NCBI RefSeq assembly: GCF_014137945.1
Contig: NZ_JACGWX010000005.1
Location: 176,532 to 240,531, forward strand
Source of the DNA: Microcella alkalica
GTDB taxonomy: Bacteria > Actinomycetota > Actinomycetes > Actinomycetales > Microbacteriaceae
Reading direction: 5' to 3'
DNA length: 64,000 nucleotides
Within the stretch, counting starts at the first letter, position 1; every line of letters starts with the position of its first letter. Below, piece by piece: positions 17,159-26,349 of the stretch. The position numbers and the translations under genes were made by a program. The notes beneath the pieces are model-generated. The model searched no databases and was not told the origin of the DNA. It worked only from the letters and a program-made list of their open reading frames with translations.

Positions 17159-18165
17159 GCGTCGGTCAGAGCCGCGCCGACCGCCTCGATGTTGGCGCTC
17201 ATCCACGAGACGTAGTCTTCCGTCTCCGGGAGGGTTTCGGTGAACGAGACGACCGGCACGCCAGCGGCCTCGGCCGCCTCGCGCACGCGCTCGGTCTCGG
17301 GGCTCGCGGTCTGCTCGTTGTAGGCGAGCATGCGGACCTTGCCCGACTCGATGAGCTCGAGGGTCTCCTGGAGCGCGAGCGGGGGCACGTCGGCGCCCTC
17401 CTCGATCGCCTCGAGGAAGTCGGCCGGGGTCTCGTCGTCGAGCCCGAGCTCGGCGAGGAGGTAGGCGGGGACGGGCTCGGTGCTCGCGACGACGCCGCCG
17501 CCGAGCGAGTCGGCGAGCTCCTCGAGCTGCGCCTCCACCGTTTCGAGCTCCGCCTCGAAGACCTCAAGGTTCTCCTCGTAGGTCGCCGCGTTGTCCGCGT
17601 CGAGCTCGATGAGCGCCTCGGCGATCGCGCCGGCGATCGCGCCCATGACGTGGACGTCGTACCAGACGTGCTCGTTGGCGCCCTCGCCGTGGCCGTGGCC
17701 GTCGTCCTCGCCCTCCTCAGCGTGGTCGTCGCCCTCCTCCTCGTCGGAGTGAGCGTCCTCGCCCTCCTCGTCGGAGTGCGCATCCTCGCTCTCCTCGAGC
17801 AGGCCCCCCGCGGCGACGGCGCTGATGACGACGGCGTCCGTCCCCGATCCCTCGATGAGCAGGTCGACGAACGGGTCGTAGCCGCCGCCGTTCTCGATCA
17901 CCAGGTCGGCGTTCGCGATCGCGAGCTGATCCTGCGCGCTCGCCTCGTAGCTGTGCGGGTCCTGCGCGGGAGAGTCGATGATGCTGGTCACGGTCGCGAG
18001 GTCGCCCGCGATCGAGGCGGCGACATCGCCGTAGACGTTGGTCGACGCGACGATCGAGAGACCCTCGTTGGAGGCGGAGTCCGGGGAGGCCGCACAGCCG
18101 GTGAGGGCGAGGCCGGTCGCGGTTGCGACGACGAGCACGGGGAACGAGCGGGAGAAATCGGGCAT
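17155..18165 (-). CDS. znuA: Zinc ABC transporter substrate-binding lipoprotein
   Basis: A 336-residue protein with a lipoprotein signal (lipobox LTGC, Cys 24). It has the cluster A-1 binding fold: STNVYGDVAASIAGD and DPHSYEA (metal His), EHVWYDVHV, and a final FTETLPETEDYVSWM. Residues about 124-166 form a His/Asp/Glu-rich loop with a near-perfect repeat of EDAHSDEEG and then GHGHGEG, typical of zinc scavenging. The minus-strand promoter TTGACA (18201-18196), 18-base spacer and TAGCCT (18177-18172) sits six bases from the ATG, so the transcript is leaderless. Confidence 0.9.
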   Translation of the reverse strand: MPDFSRSFPVLVVATATGLALTGCAASPDSASNEGLSIVASTNVYGDVAASIAGDLATVTSIIDSPAQDPHSYEASAQDQLAIANADLVIENGGGYDPFVDLLIEGSGTDAVVISAVAAGGLLEESEDAHSDEEGEDAHSDEEEGDDHAEEGEDDGHGHGEGANEHVWYDVHVMGAIAGAIAEALIELDADNAATYEENLEVFEAELETVEAQLEELADSLGGGVVASTEPVPAYLLAELGLDDETPADFLEAIEEGADVPPLALQETLELIESGKVRMLAYNEQTASPETERVREAAEAAGVPVVSFTETLPETEDYVSWMSANIEAVGAALTDA

Positions 18166-18171
18166 GCGCCG

Positions 18172-18211
18172 AGGCTACGTCTTAACGAGAACGGTTGTCA
18201 AAACGGTTCTC
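18172..18211 (-). promoter_or_regulatory. znuA promoter overlapped by Zur-like operator
   Basis: A 25-base dyad covers 18187-18211, with outer arms GAGAAC and GTTCTC and ten of twelve positions paired about 18199. The -35 TTGACA of znuA lies inside it, and -10 TAGCCT is at 18177-18172. Two overlapping matches to a TGAnAAnnnTTnTCA-type Zur box occur (18186-18200 and 18198-18212, one mismatch each). Zinc-bound Zur would block RNA polymerase here. Confidence 0.7.
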
Positions 18212-18281
18212 AATAGGCGAGGGGCGCTCGCCCTGCGGCCGGCACGGCGACCTCACCGTCGGCGCGGCTAGCCTGCACCTC

Positions 18282-18780
18282 ATGTCGAACCGCCTCGCAA
18301 TGCTCGCGATGACCGGGCTCCACCGCCTCGTGCTGCGCGCCACAGGAGGCCGCGTCGGCGCCTCGCTCGGGCACATGCGCGTCATCGAGCTCGTCACGCG
18401 CGGCCGGAAGTCCGGCGCGGAGCGACGGGCCATCCTCACCGTCCCCGTCGTCGAGACGACAGCGGCGGGGGAGACGCTCGTCGTCGTGGCCTCGCGCGGC
18501 GGCGACGACCTCATGCCGGCCTGGTACCTGAACCTCGCGGCCGACCCCGAGGTGGGCGTCGCCTCGGCGCAGGGCGGCGAGCCCGCCCCCTACCGCGCGC
18601 GCACGGCGAACGACGCCGAACGGGCGAGGCTCTGGCCGCTCGCCGTCCGCGCGTACAGCGGGTACGCCGCGTACCAGCGGAGGACCCGGCGGATCATCCC
18701 ACTCGTGGTGCTCGAGCCGGATACGGCGCGTGCGCCCGGGGCGGGGCCGTCGGCCGCGACCCCCCGACGCGGCGGGCTAG
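18282..18780 (+). CDS. Deazaflavin-dependent oxidoreductase family protein (nitroreductase family), 3' end uncertain
   Basis: The first about 150 residues match the F420-binding DDN/nitroreductase fold: [40 protein letters not shown] and a C-terminal [16 protein letters not shown]. The start ATG 18282 has TAGCCT at 18269-18274, seven bases upstream (leaderless). The natural stop would be TAG 18778-18780, which overlaps the E2 stop. However, the frame is off by one base there, and as sequenced the frame runs on antisense to E2. A run of six C at 18760-18765 is the likely slip site. Confidence 0.65.
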
Positions 18781-20150
18781 TCGAGCAGCAGCGCCGGCTC
18801 CTCGATCACGGAGGCGACGTCCGCGAGGAAGCGGCTCGCGACATCCCCGTCGACGACGCGGTGATCGAACGAGGCGCCGAGCGTCGTGACGAAGCGGGGG
18901 CGCACCTCGCCGTCGACGACCCACGGCTTCTGCTTGATCGTTCCGAGCGCGACGATCGCGACCTCGCCGGGGTTGAGGATGGGCGTTCCGGTGTCCATGC
19001 CGAATACGCCGATGTTGGTGACCGTGATCGTGCCGTCGGCCATGTCAACAGGCTGCAGCTTCCCGTCGCGCGCGGTGATCGTGAGCCTCTCGATCGCCTG
19101 GGCGAGCTCGCGCAGGCTCATCGCCTGAGCGTTCTTGACGTTCGGCACGACGAGTCCGCGCGGAGTCGCGGCGGCGAAGCCGAAGTTGACGAAGTGGTGG
19201 ACGACGATCTCCTCATCCGTCCACGTCGAGTTCACCATCGGGTTGCGGCGCACGGCCCAGATCATGGCCTTCGCCATGATGAGCATCGGAGAGACCTTGA
19301 TGCCGGCGAAGTCGGGGCTCGCCTTGAGGCGCTTGACGAACTCCATCGTGCGAGTGGCGTCGACGTCGACGAAGAGACCGACGTGCGGAGCGGCGAACGC
19401 GCTCCTCACCATGGCCTGCGCGATCGCCTTCCGCACGCCCTTGACGGGGATGCGCTCCTCGCGCACCTCGGGCCAATCGGGCGTCTGGATGTTGCGGAAG
19501 ACGCTCGCCTGGGATGCCTGCCGGATGACGTCGTCTCGTGTGATCTCCCCCGCGAGGCCGGTCGGCTGCACGGTCTGCAGGTCGACGCCGAGGTCTTTTG
19601 CGAGCTTGCGGATCGGCGGCTTCGCGATGACGGGCCCGGCCGAGGCGGCGGGCACGAAGGGCGAAGGGGCGGGGCGGGATGCCACGGCGCTCGTCGCGGC
19701 GTCGCCCTCGTGGCGCCCGCCGGCGTCACCGCCCGAACCCGCGCGCCGGCGCCGCGATGCCACGTGGCCCTTGGCGCCGTAGCCGACGAGCACGGCTCCG
19801 GGCTTCTCGTCGCGGTCGATGCTCTCGGCGGTGTCGGTCGCGGCGGCGGAGACCTCGGCGGTGGAGGCGGCCGAGCCCGCGGCCGGCGCCGCCTCGGCGG
19901 GAGCATCCGTCCCCTCGCGGACGCGCACGATCGGCGTGCCCACCTCGACGGTCTCGCCCTCGGCGACCAGCAGGGCATCGACCGTGCCCGCGAACGGGCT
20001 CGGCAGCTCGACGAGCGACTTCGCCGTCTCGATCTCGCACAGCACCTGGTTGACGGTGATCGTCTCGCCCGGCTGCACGCGCCACGACACGATCTCGGCC
20101 TCGGTCAGGCCCTCGCCGACATCCGGGAGCGGGAACTCGGAAACGCTCAT
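18777..20150 (-). CDS. bkdC: 2-oxoacid dehydrogenase E2 (dihydrolipoamide acyltransferase), branched-chain type
   Basis: A 457-residue E2. One lipoyl domain carries lysine in [14 protein letters not shown] linker rich in Ala/Ser and Arg leads to the E3-binding domain ([17 protein letters not shown]), and the catalytic domain ends with [15 protein letters not shown], containing the active-site His and Asp. It transfers the acyl group to CoA. ATG 20150 is followed by [19 protein letters not shown], the standard E2 start. The operon E1a-E1b-E2 runs leftward with no E3 gene nearby, so E3 is shared from elsewhere. Confidence 0.85.
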   Translation of the reverse strand: MSVSEFPLPDVGEGLTEAEIVSWRVQPGETITVNQVLCEIETAKSLVELPSPFAGTVDALLVAEGETVEVGTPIVRVREGTDAPAEAAPAAGSAASTAEVSAAATDTAESIDRDEKPGAVLVGYGAKGHVASRRRRAGSGGDAGGRHEGDAATSAVASRPAPSPFVPAASAGPVIAKPPIRKLAKDLGVDLQTVQPTGLAGEITRDDVIRQASQASVFRNIQTPDWPEVREERIPVKGVRKAIAQAMVRSAFAAPHVGLFVDVDATRTMEFVKRLKASPDFAGIKVSPMLIMAKAMIWAVRRNPMVNSTWTDEEIVVHHFVNFGFAAATPRGLVVPNVKNAQAMSLRELAQAIERLTITARDGKLQPVDMADGTITVTNIGVFGMDTGTPILNPGEVAIVALGTIKQKPWVVDGEVRPRFVTTLGASFDHRVVDGDVASRFLADVASVIEEPALLLD

Positions 20151-20172
20151 GGTGACTCCTCGCAGGGGCGGG

Positions 20173-21264
20173 TCAGTAGGAGAGGGCGCGGTCGACGCCA
20201 TCGAGGATGCGGTCGACGTCGGGGAGGTAGGCGCCCTCGAGCTTCGCGGGCGGGAAGGGCGTGTCGAAGCCCGAGACGCGGATGACGGGCGCCTCGAGCG
20301 AGAAGAACGCGCGCTCTGAGACGGTCGCGGCGATCTCGCTGCCGACGCTCACCCCGCCCGGCGCCTCCTGCGCGACGACGAGCCGGCCGGTGCGGCGCAC
20401 CGACTCCAGCAGCGGCTCGTAGTCGATGGGGCTGAGCGAGCGGAGGTCGACGACCTCGATGCTCGTCCCCTCCTCCTCAGCGAGGGTCGCGGCATCAAGG
20501 AGCATGCTGACCATCGCGCCATGGCCGACGACCGTGACGTCGGTGCCGCGGCGCACGACGCGACTCGCGTGCAGGGCGATCCCCGAGGAGTCGAGGTCGA
20601 CGGGGCCCTTGGGCCAGTAGCGGCTCTTCGGCTCGAAGAACAGCACGGGGTCGTCGCTCGCGATCGCCTCCTGGATCATCCAGTAGGCGTCGTGCGGCGT
20701 CGCGGGGCTCACCAGGCGCAGTCCGGGGGTGTGCGCGAAGTAGGCCTCGGGGCTCTCCTGGTGGTGCTCGACCGCGCCGATGTGACCGCCGTACGGCACG
20801 CGGATCACGACGGGCATCCGCAGCGAGCCCTCGTGCCGCGCGGTGAGCTTCGCGAGCTGGGTCGTGATCTGGTCGAAGCCGGGGAAGATGAAGCCGTCGA
20901 ACTGTATTTCGCACACCGGCCGGTAGCCCCGCATCGCGAGCCCGATCGCGGTGCCGACGATGCCGGACTCGGCGAGAGGCGTGTCGATGACGCGGTGCCC
21001 GCCGAAGTCGCGCTGCAGGTTCTCGGTCACGCGGAAGACGCCGCCGAGCGGCCCGATGTCCTCCCCCATGAGCAGCACCTTCTGGTCGGCGGCGAGCGCC
21101 GCGGCGAGGCCCGCGTTGAGCGCCTTCGCCATCGGTATCGTGCGCACTCCGCCGCCCGTGATGAGGGATGCCGGGCTGGCGCCGGCCCCGTCGCCCGCGG
21201 CCGCGGGGGCCGTCGCCCCGGTCGCCGCGCTCACGGCGGCGGAGGCGTCGAGCGTGTCGGTCAT
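20173..21264 (-). CDS. bkdB: 2-oxoacid dehydrogenase E1 beta subunit
   Basis: A 363-residue E1 beta. [21 protein letters not shown] and [21 protein letters not shown] match the TPP pyrimidine-binding domain, and [15 protein letters not shown] and [18 protein letters not shown] complete the family pattern. With E1 alpha it decarboxylates branched-chain 2-oxo acids (or pyruvate). ATG 21264 overlaps the E1 alpha stop by four bases. An Ala-rich leader of about 40 residues precedes the domain. Confidence 0.85.
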   Translation of the reverse strand: MTDTLDASAAVSAATGATAPAAAGDGAGASPASLITGGGVRTIPMAKALNAGLAAALAADQKVLLMGEDIGPLGGVFRVTENLQRDFGGHRVIDTPLAESGIVGTAIGLAMRGYRPVCEIQFDGFIFPGFDQITTQLAKLTARHEGSLRMPVVIRVPYGGHIGAVEHHQESPEAYFAHTPGLRLVSPATPHDAYWMIQEAIASDDPVLFFEPKSRYWPKGPVDLDSSGIALHASRVVRRGTDVTVVGHGAMVSMLLDAATLAEEEGTSIEVVDLRSLSPIDYEPLLESVRRTGRLVVAQEAPGGVSVGSEIAATVSERAFFSLEAPVIRVSGFDTPFPPAKLEGAYLPDVDRILDGVDRALSY

Positions 21265-22376
21265 GCGTCTCCTCCGAAGGAGGCCTCGTAGCTGCGCAGC
21301 CATTCGCGCTGAGCATCCATGAGCGGATGCTGCTCGCTGTACACGTGGGCGAACATCGACTCGGCCGCGGGCGGCTCGAGAGCGAGCGTGCGGCGGCGTG
21401 CGTCGGCGGCGAAGTCGGCGGCCTCCTGCGCGACGTCGGCGAAGAAGGTCTCGCTCGCCCCGAGGCCGCGCAGGTAGGTCTCGAAGCGGGCGATCGGGTC
21501 GCGGCGGCGCCACGACTCGACCTCGTCATCGGCGCGGTACTTGGTGGGGTCGTCGCTCGTCGTGTGGGCGCCCATGCGGTAGGTGAGCGCCTCGATGAAG
21601 CGCGGGCCCTCGCCCGAGCGCGCGGCGTCGAGACTCTCGAGGGTCACGGCGTAGCTCGCGAGCACGTCGTTGCCGTCGATCTGCACGCTCGGGATGCCGA
21701 ACCCGGCGGGGCGGTGGAAGAGGGGGGTGCGCGACTGCACGCTCACGGGCACCGAGATCGCCCAGTGGTTGTTCTGGAGGAAGAACACCTGCGGTGTGCG
21801 GTAGCTCTGGGCGAAGACGAAGGCCTCGTTGACGTCGCCCTGGCTCGTGGCGCCGTCGCCGAAGTAGACCATGACGGCGGTGTCGCGGTCGGCGTCGCCG
21901 GTGCCGATGAGCCCGTCGAACTGCACGCCCATCGCGTAGCCGGTCGCGTGCAGGGTCTGCGAGCCGATGACGAGCGTGTAGAGATGGAAGTTGCCGACCT
22001 CCTCGGGCACCCACCCGCCGTGGCTGAGCCCGCGGAGCATGGCGATGATCTGCACGACGTCGAGGCCGCGGATGTGGCCGACGGCGTGCTCGCGGTAGGC
22101 GGGGAAGATGTGGTCCTGCGGGCGGGCGGCGTAGCCGGAGCCGACCTGCGCGGCCTCCTGCCCGAGGCTCGGGATCCACAGCGCGAGCTGGCCCTGGCGC
22201 TGGAGGTTGCCCGCCTCGATGTCGAAGGCGCGGATGACCGACATGGTGCGGTGGAAGCTCTGCAGGAGGCTCTCGTCGAGGCCGTCGACGATCGGCTTGT
22301 ACCGCTCGGCGCTCTCGTTCTCGACGAGTCGGCCGTCGGGCGCGAGGAGCTGCAGGGTCTCGGCCGTGTGCGACAT
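21261..22376 (-). CDS. bkdA: 2-oxoacid dehydrogenase E1 alpha subunit
   Basis: A 371-residue E1 alpha with the TPP-binding motif VYFGDGATSQGDVNEAF ... LQNNHWAIS (GDG-NN pattern) and EALTYRMGAHTTSDDPTKYR with the conserved His and Ser/Asp loop. Length and motifs fit the branched-chain group better than pyruvate-specific ones, but the substrate is not proven. ATG 22376 has minus-strand TAGAGT (22389-22384) seven bases upstream, so the operon message is probably leaderless. Confidence 0.85.
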   Translation of the reverse strand: MSHTAETLQLLAPDGRLVENESAERYKPIVDGLDESLLQSFHRTMSVIRAFDIEAGNLQRQGQLALWIPSLGQEAAQVGSGYAARPQDHIFPAYREHAVGHIRGLDVVQIIAMLRGLSHGGWVPEEVGNFHLYTLVIGSQTLHATGYAMGVQFDGLIGTGDADRDTAVMVYFGDGATSQGDVNEAFVFAQSYRTPQVFFLQNNHWAISVPVSVQSRTPLFHRPAGFGIPSVQIDGNDVLASYAVTLESLDAARSGEGPRFIEALTYRMGAHTTSDDPTKYRADDEVESWRRRDPIARFETYLRGLGASETFFADVAQEAADFAADARRRTLALEPPAAESMFAHVYSEQHPLMDAQREWLRSYEASFGGDA

Positions 22377-22410
22377 GGAGTCCACTCTAGGCGCGGGGTG
22401 GGGCACCCGC

Positions 22411-23517
22411 TCAGAGGGTGCGGACAACCTCGCCCGCGATCCGCAGGAGGGTGGCGACAGACGCGGCTTCGCCGATCGAGACGCGGATGCCCTCCGGCGG
22501 GAAGGCGCGCGCGATGATCCCGGCCTCGGCCAGGAGCTCGGCGACCTCGGTCGTGCGAGCGCCCGTGGCGAGCCACACGAAGTTGCCCTCGCTCTGCGGG
22601 ATCATCCAGCCCTGGCCGCGCAGCGCCGTAACGATCTCCTCGCGGCGGTCGGCGATCTCGGCGACATGGCGGAGAAGCTCGGCCTCGTGATCGAGCGCGG
22701 CGAGGACGGCCGCCTGCGCCGCGCCGGTGACCGAGAGCGGGATCTGCGTGGCGCGCGCGGCGTCGATGATCGGCCGATCGGCGAGCGCGTAGCCGACGCG
22801 GAGGCCGGCGAGGCCGTACGCCTTGGAGAAGGTGCGGAGGATGACGAGATTGGGCCAGCGGCGGACGAGGCTCGCGCCGTCGACGGCGCCGTCGGCACGC
22901 ACGAACTCGGCGTAGGCCTCGTCGAGCAGCACGAGGAGGTCGGCGGGCACGGCGGCCATGAAGCGCGCGAACTCGTCCGCGCCGACGGCCGGGCCGGTGG
23001 GGTTGTTCGGGCTGCAGACGATGACGAGTCGCGTGCGATCGGTGACGGCGGCGGCCATCGCGTCGAGGTCGTGCCGCGCCTCCGCGGTGAGTGCCACGGG
23101 CACCCCGGTCGCGCCGGCCACGGTGATGAGCCCGGGGTAGGCCTCGAAGCTGCGCCACGCGTGGACGACCTCGTCGCCGGCGCCCGCCGCGGCGGCGATG
23201 AGTTGGGCGAGGATGCTGACGGATCCGGCGCCGACGATGATCTCGTCGGGGGTGACGCCGTGGCGCTCGGCGAGGCGCTCGCGCACGGCGAGAGCCGTGG
23301 CATCCGGATAGCGGTTGGTGGTGGCTGCGGCCTCGGCGATCGCGGTGAGCACGGCCGGGTGAGGAGGGGCCGGATTCTCGTTGCTCGAGAGCTTGAAGGC
23401 GTCGGCAGCCGCGGGTCGCCCCTGGCGGTAGGGCTGCATCGCGACGATCTCGGGCCGCAGACGCACGGTGGGCGCGGGGTCGGTCGGCGCAGGCTCGGTC
23501 GGCGCAGGCTCGGTCAC
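22411..23517 (-). CDS. HisC/aromatic aminotransferase family protein
   Basis: A 368-residue PLP-dependent aminotransferase. It shows [26 protein letters not shown] and the lysine motif [15 protein letters not shown], all of the histidinol-phosphate/phenylalanine aminotransferase group. It may act on aromatic or branched amino acids and feed 2-oxo acids to the dehydrogenase just downstream. GTG 23517 has TATCCT (23529-23524) six bases upstream, so it is leaderless. The extreme N-terminus is a threefold [10 protein letters not shown] repeat coded by a 15-base DNA repeat. Confidence 0.8.
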   Translation of the reverse strand: MTEPAPTEPAPTDPAPTVRLRPEIVAMQPYRQGRPAAADAFKLSSNENPAPPHPAVLTAIAEAAATTNRYPDATALAVRERLAERHGVTPDEIIVGAGSVSILAQLIAAAAGAGDEVVHAWRSFEAYPGLITVAGATGVPVALTAEARHDLDAMAAAVTDRTRLVIVCSPNNPTGPAVGADEFARFMAAVPADLLVLLDEAYAEFVRADGAVDGASLVRRWPNLVILRTFSKAYGLAGLRVGYALADRPIIDAARATQIPLSVTGAAQAAVLAALDHEAELLRHVAEIADRREEIVTALRGQGWMIPQSEGNFVWLATGARTTEVAELLAEAGIIARAFPPEGIRVSIGEAASVATLLRIAGEVVRTL

Positions 23518-23587
23518 GCTGTCAGGATACGGCGCGAGCGAGGCGCCCCCGCTGGCGAGGGGCCGCTCGGCGGGGCATAGTGGCCTC

Positions 23588-23986
23588 ATGAAGCGATTCG
23601 TCGTGCGCCTGCTCATCAACTCGGTGGCCCTGTGGCTCACCACTCTCATCGTGGCGGGCGTCTCGGTCGAGTCGTACGACGCCGACGACACGCTCGCGAC
23701 CGTGCTCACGTACCTTCTCGTCGGTCTGATCTTCGGCGTCGTGAACGCCGTTATCGGCAACTTCATCCGCATCGTCGCCTTCCCCATCTATCTGCTCACG
23801 CTCGGGCTCATCGCGCTCGTCGTGAACGCGCTCCTGCTGCTGCTCGTGGCATGGATCTCCGAGCTCATCGGGTTCGGCCTCTCGGTCGACGGCTTCTGGT
23901 GGGGCGTGCTCGGCGCGATCGTCCTCGGCCTGCTGAGCTGGCTCATCGGGGTGCTCCTCCGCCCGATCATGGGTCGCAGCCGCTGA
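23588..23986 (+). CDS. Phage holin family 4-like membrane protein (YvlD type)
   Basis: A 132-residue protein with four membrane segments: [57 protein letters not shown] and [17 protein letters not shown]. The FGVVNAVI / [10 protein letters not shown] pattern is that of the YvlD/holin_4 family, often stress-related membrane proteins rather than phage genes. CATAGT lies six bases before the ATG. Its last 20 bases overlap the 3' end of the convergent hydrolase gene. Confidence 0.75.
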   Translation: MKRFVVRLLINSVALWLTTLIVAGVSVESYDADDTLATVLTYLLVGLIFGVVNAVIGNFIRIVAFPIYLLTLGLIALVVNALLLLLVAWISELIGFGLSVDGFWWGVLGAIVLGLLSWLIGVLLRPIMGRSR

Positions 23987-25376
23987 GCCGGAGCGCGGAG
24001 TAGCTGAGCGTCTCGCCGGGCGCTCCGTCGCGGCCGCCCGGCAGTCGAGCGATCGTCTCGCTCAGCAGCGGCGCCCCCGACGCGTCGACCCGTTCCGCGG
24101 TCTCCCGGTAGGCGTCGATCGCGTGGCCGGCGAGCACGGGGTCGCCCTCCTCCCAGCGATCGTCACGGGGAGCCGTGACGACGACCGCGTTCGTGCGCTC
24201 CTGCGGTCCCCCGAGCGCCGTCACGGGGTCATCGTCGTGCGCCACGACGACCGCCGGGTAGTCGCCCGCGACCGGCATCCCGCCCGTCGGGGCGCCGACC
24301 GTCACGAGGCCCGCCGTGGTGAACTCCCCCGACTCGGCGAGCAGCGTCGCGATGGCCGCGCCCTGCGAGTACCCGGTGAAGACCACGGGCGACGCGGGCC
24401 CTGCGCCGGCGTCCGCGAGCGCCTGCTTGACCGCCTGAAGGGAGGACGCGTCGTGCTCGGCGATGAGGGCGATGTTGCTCGACATGTCCCATGGGTGCTC
24501 GCCGCCCTCGACGAGCGGACCGCCGTCGGCGGCCTCCCCGGCCGTGCCCGCGATGTACACCTCGAAGCGATCGCCGCCGGGAGCGGCGAAGCGCTCGACG
24601 CGCACGGGAGCCGCGGAGTCGGGGATGCGCGCGACCCGCTCGGCGACGCCGACCGGCGCGGCGATCGGAACGGGCTCGGCGACGCGGCTGACGACGACGG
24701 GGGCTCGGCCGCGATCGCCTGAGAGCAGCCCGACGCCGAGTGCCGCGGTCGCCATCTGCGCGACCGACCCTGCGCCGCTGCCGCGGTACGCCGCGAGGAG
24801 CGACGCCGGCACCCCGAGGGCGCCGAGCACCACGTCGTCCGCCGAGGCGGCGAGCAGACGCAGGGCCTCGGTCGTCGCCGGCGAGTCGAACAGCGACCCG
24901 GCGAAGCGCTCGACGCCCGCGGAGGAGCTGCGCGACAGGGACTCGCGCGACGCGGCTGGCAGGAGCATCCACGCCCCCGCCGCGATCGCGACGACAGGGA
25001 GCACAGACGGCAGCAGTCCCAGCCCGATCCGACCGGCGAGGAAGCCGACCGTCGAGGCGACGGGCGCGATCGCCTCCTCGAGCCAGGAGCGCGCCCGGGA
25101 TTCCGCCCAGCCGTAGCCGTCGATCGCGATGCGCAACGCCCCGCCGAGCGACTCGAGCGCTTCCGATTCGCGGCGCAGCACGGCCGCGGCCTCGGCGAGC
25201 TCGGCGCCGGTGCCGTTCCAGCGGTCGCCCGGCAGGGGAGAGGTGAGCGGTTCGAGCCGCCCGGCGGCGGTCGCGCAGGTCACCGACCCTCGCCGTATGC
25301 GCTCGAGCGCCTCGAGCAGGTGCTCGGAGGCGACGGCCGTCGACCCGCCTCCGCCGATGAGGAGCGCCTCAGCCAC
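23967..25376 (-). CDS. Alpha/beta-hydrolase-like protein with N-terminal WXG-type helical domain
   Basis: A 469-residue protein. The first 100 residues are helical with a central WNGTGAELAEAAAVL (a W-x-G turn as in WXG100 proteins). A hydrophobic segment about residues 118-145 (GLGLLPSVLPVVAIAAGAWML) follows. The C-terminal half has a serine-hydrolase nucleophile elbow, VFTGYSQGAAIA, and a nearby GLVTVGAPTGG; a His in LAGHAID may complete the triad. It overlaps the smaller WXG gene by eight bases. The substrate and secretion route are unknown. Confidence 0.6.
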   Translation of the reverse strand: MAEALLIGGGGSTAVASEHLLEALERIRRGSVTCATAAGRLEPLTSPLPGDRWNGTGAELAEAAAVLRRESEALESLGGALRIAIDGYGWAESRARSWLEEAIAPVASTVGFLAGRIGLGLLPSVLPVVAIAAGAWMLLPAASRESLSRSSSAGVERFAGSLFDSPATTEALRLLAASADDVVLGALGVPASLLAAYRGSGAGSVAQMATAALGVGLLSGDRGRAPVVVSRVAEPVPIAAPVGVAERVARIPDSAAPVRVERFAAPGGDRFEVYIAGTAGEAADGGPLVEGGEHPWDMSSNIALIAEHDASSLQAVKQALADAGAGPASPVVFTGYSQGAAIATLLAESGEFTTAGLVTVGAPTGGMPVAGDYPAVVVAHDDDPVTALGGPQERTNAVVVTAPRDDRWEEGDPVLAGHAIDAYRETAERVDASGAPLLSETIARLPGGRDGAPGETLSYSALRLSGCDP

Positions 25377-25683
25377 CGGCAGCCGCAGTCGCCGCGCGGT
25401 TCTCGGCCTGCGTGCGCGCCCAGGCGAGCGCTTGCCCGGCCGTGTCGAGCGAACGCCGCGCGTCGATGAGCCCGCTCAGGCGGTTCTCGACGGCACGGGC
25501 GTAGGCGCGCGCCGCGGGGCCGCGCCACTCATCGTCGTGCGCGGTCGTGCGGACGAGCGCCATGACCGACTCGACCTGCTCGGCGACGGCGATGACGACG
25601 AGCTCGCGGTGCCTCAGCTCGCTTGCCTGCGCGGCTAACTGCGCGGCCAGCGGATCGGGGTGCGCGGTGAGCGGGGTGTGCAA
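25369..25683 (-). CDS. WXG100-like small helical protein
   Basis: A 104-residue protein with no Cys, mostly helical, with a central turn DEWRGPAARAYARAVENRL, the W-x-G hallmark of ESAT-6/WXG100 proteins. Length and layout (helix, WxG turn, helix) fit. It is co-transcribed with, and overlaps, the hydrolase gene, whose N-terminus has a second WxG, so the two may dimerise as a type VII-type substrate pair. No EccC, EccD or other secretion gene is in the window. Confidence 0.55.
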   Translation of the reverse strand: MHTPLTAHPDPLAAQLAAQASELRHRELVVIAVAEQVESVMALVRTTAHDDEWRGPAARAYARAVENRLSGLIDARRSLDTAGQALAWARTQAENRAATAAAGG

Positions 25684-25821
25684 CGGGGGCCCTCCTTCGA
25701 CTCGTACGGGTGATCAGGATGCGGCTGGCGCGCGACCGCGCCGGAGCACGGGGCGCGATCGGGGCATCCCGTCGCCGACTCGACGGCTGTGGAGGAGGGG
25801 GAAGTGGGGAATGATGGGGGC

Positions 25822-26349
25822 ATGAGCTTCGACCGGGACCTCGGCGTGCCCGGCGTCTTCCGCATCTGCTTCGTGTGCACCGGCAACATCTGCCGCTCGC
25901 CCATGGCCGAGGCGGTCTTCAACGAGCTGATCCGCAAGCGCGGCTGGGAGCACCTGGTCTCGGTCCGCTCGGCCGGCACGGGCGAGTGGCACGTGGGCGA
26001 GTCGAGCGATCCGCGCACACTCGCCGCGCTGCGCGACCGCGGCTACGAGGGCGAGGTCCATCGCGCCCGCCAGTTCGAGAGCCGCTGGTTCACCGACCTC
26101 GATCTCATCATCGCCTTCGACCGCACGCACGAGCGGATCCTCAAGACCTGGGCGCCCGACGACGACGCGCGCAGCAAGGTCCACCTGCTCATGTCGTTCG
26201 ACCCCGCCCACAACGAGGCGCAGCTCGACGTGCCCGACCCGTACTACTCCGACGCCGCGATGTTCGACACGGTGCTCGGGATGATCGAGCGGGCGTGCAC
26301 CGCACTGTTCCGCCAACTCGAACCCGGAATCCGACAGGGAGCCCCATGA
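25822..26349 (+). CDS. Low-molecular-weight protein-tyrosine phosphatase
   Basis: A 175-residue protein with the P-loop CTGNICRS (CX5R) near residues 19-26 and the general-acid region VPDPYYSD. It hydrolyses phosphotyrosine in the cytoplasm; in actinobacteria relatives such as PtpA-type enzymes act on tyrosine kinases or envelope regulators. ATG 25822 is chosen over an upstream ATG at 25789, which adds low-complexity residues. Its TGA overlaps the purB ATG. Confidence 0.9.
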   Translation: MSFDRDLGVPGVFRICFVCTGNICRSPMAEAVFNELIRKRGWEHLVSVRSAGTGEWHVGESSDPRTLAALRDRGYEGEVHRARQFESRWFTDLDLIIAFDRTHERILKTWAPDDDARSKVHLLMSFDPAHNEAQLDVPDPYYSDAAMFDTVLGMIERACTALFRQLEPGIRQGAP

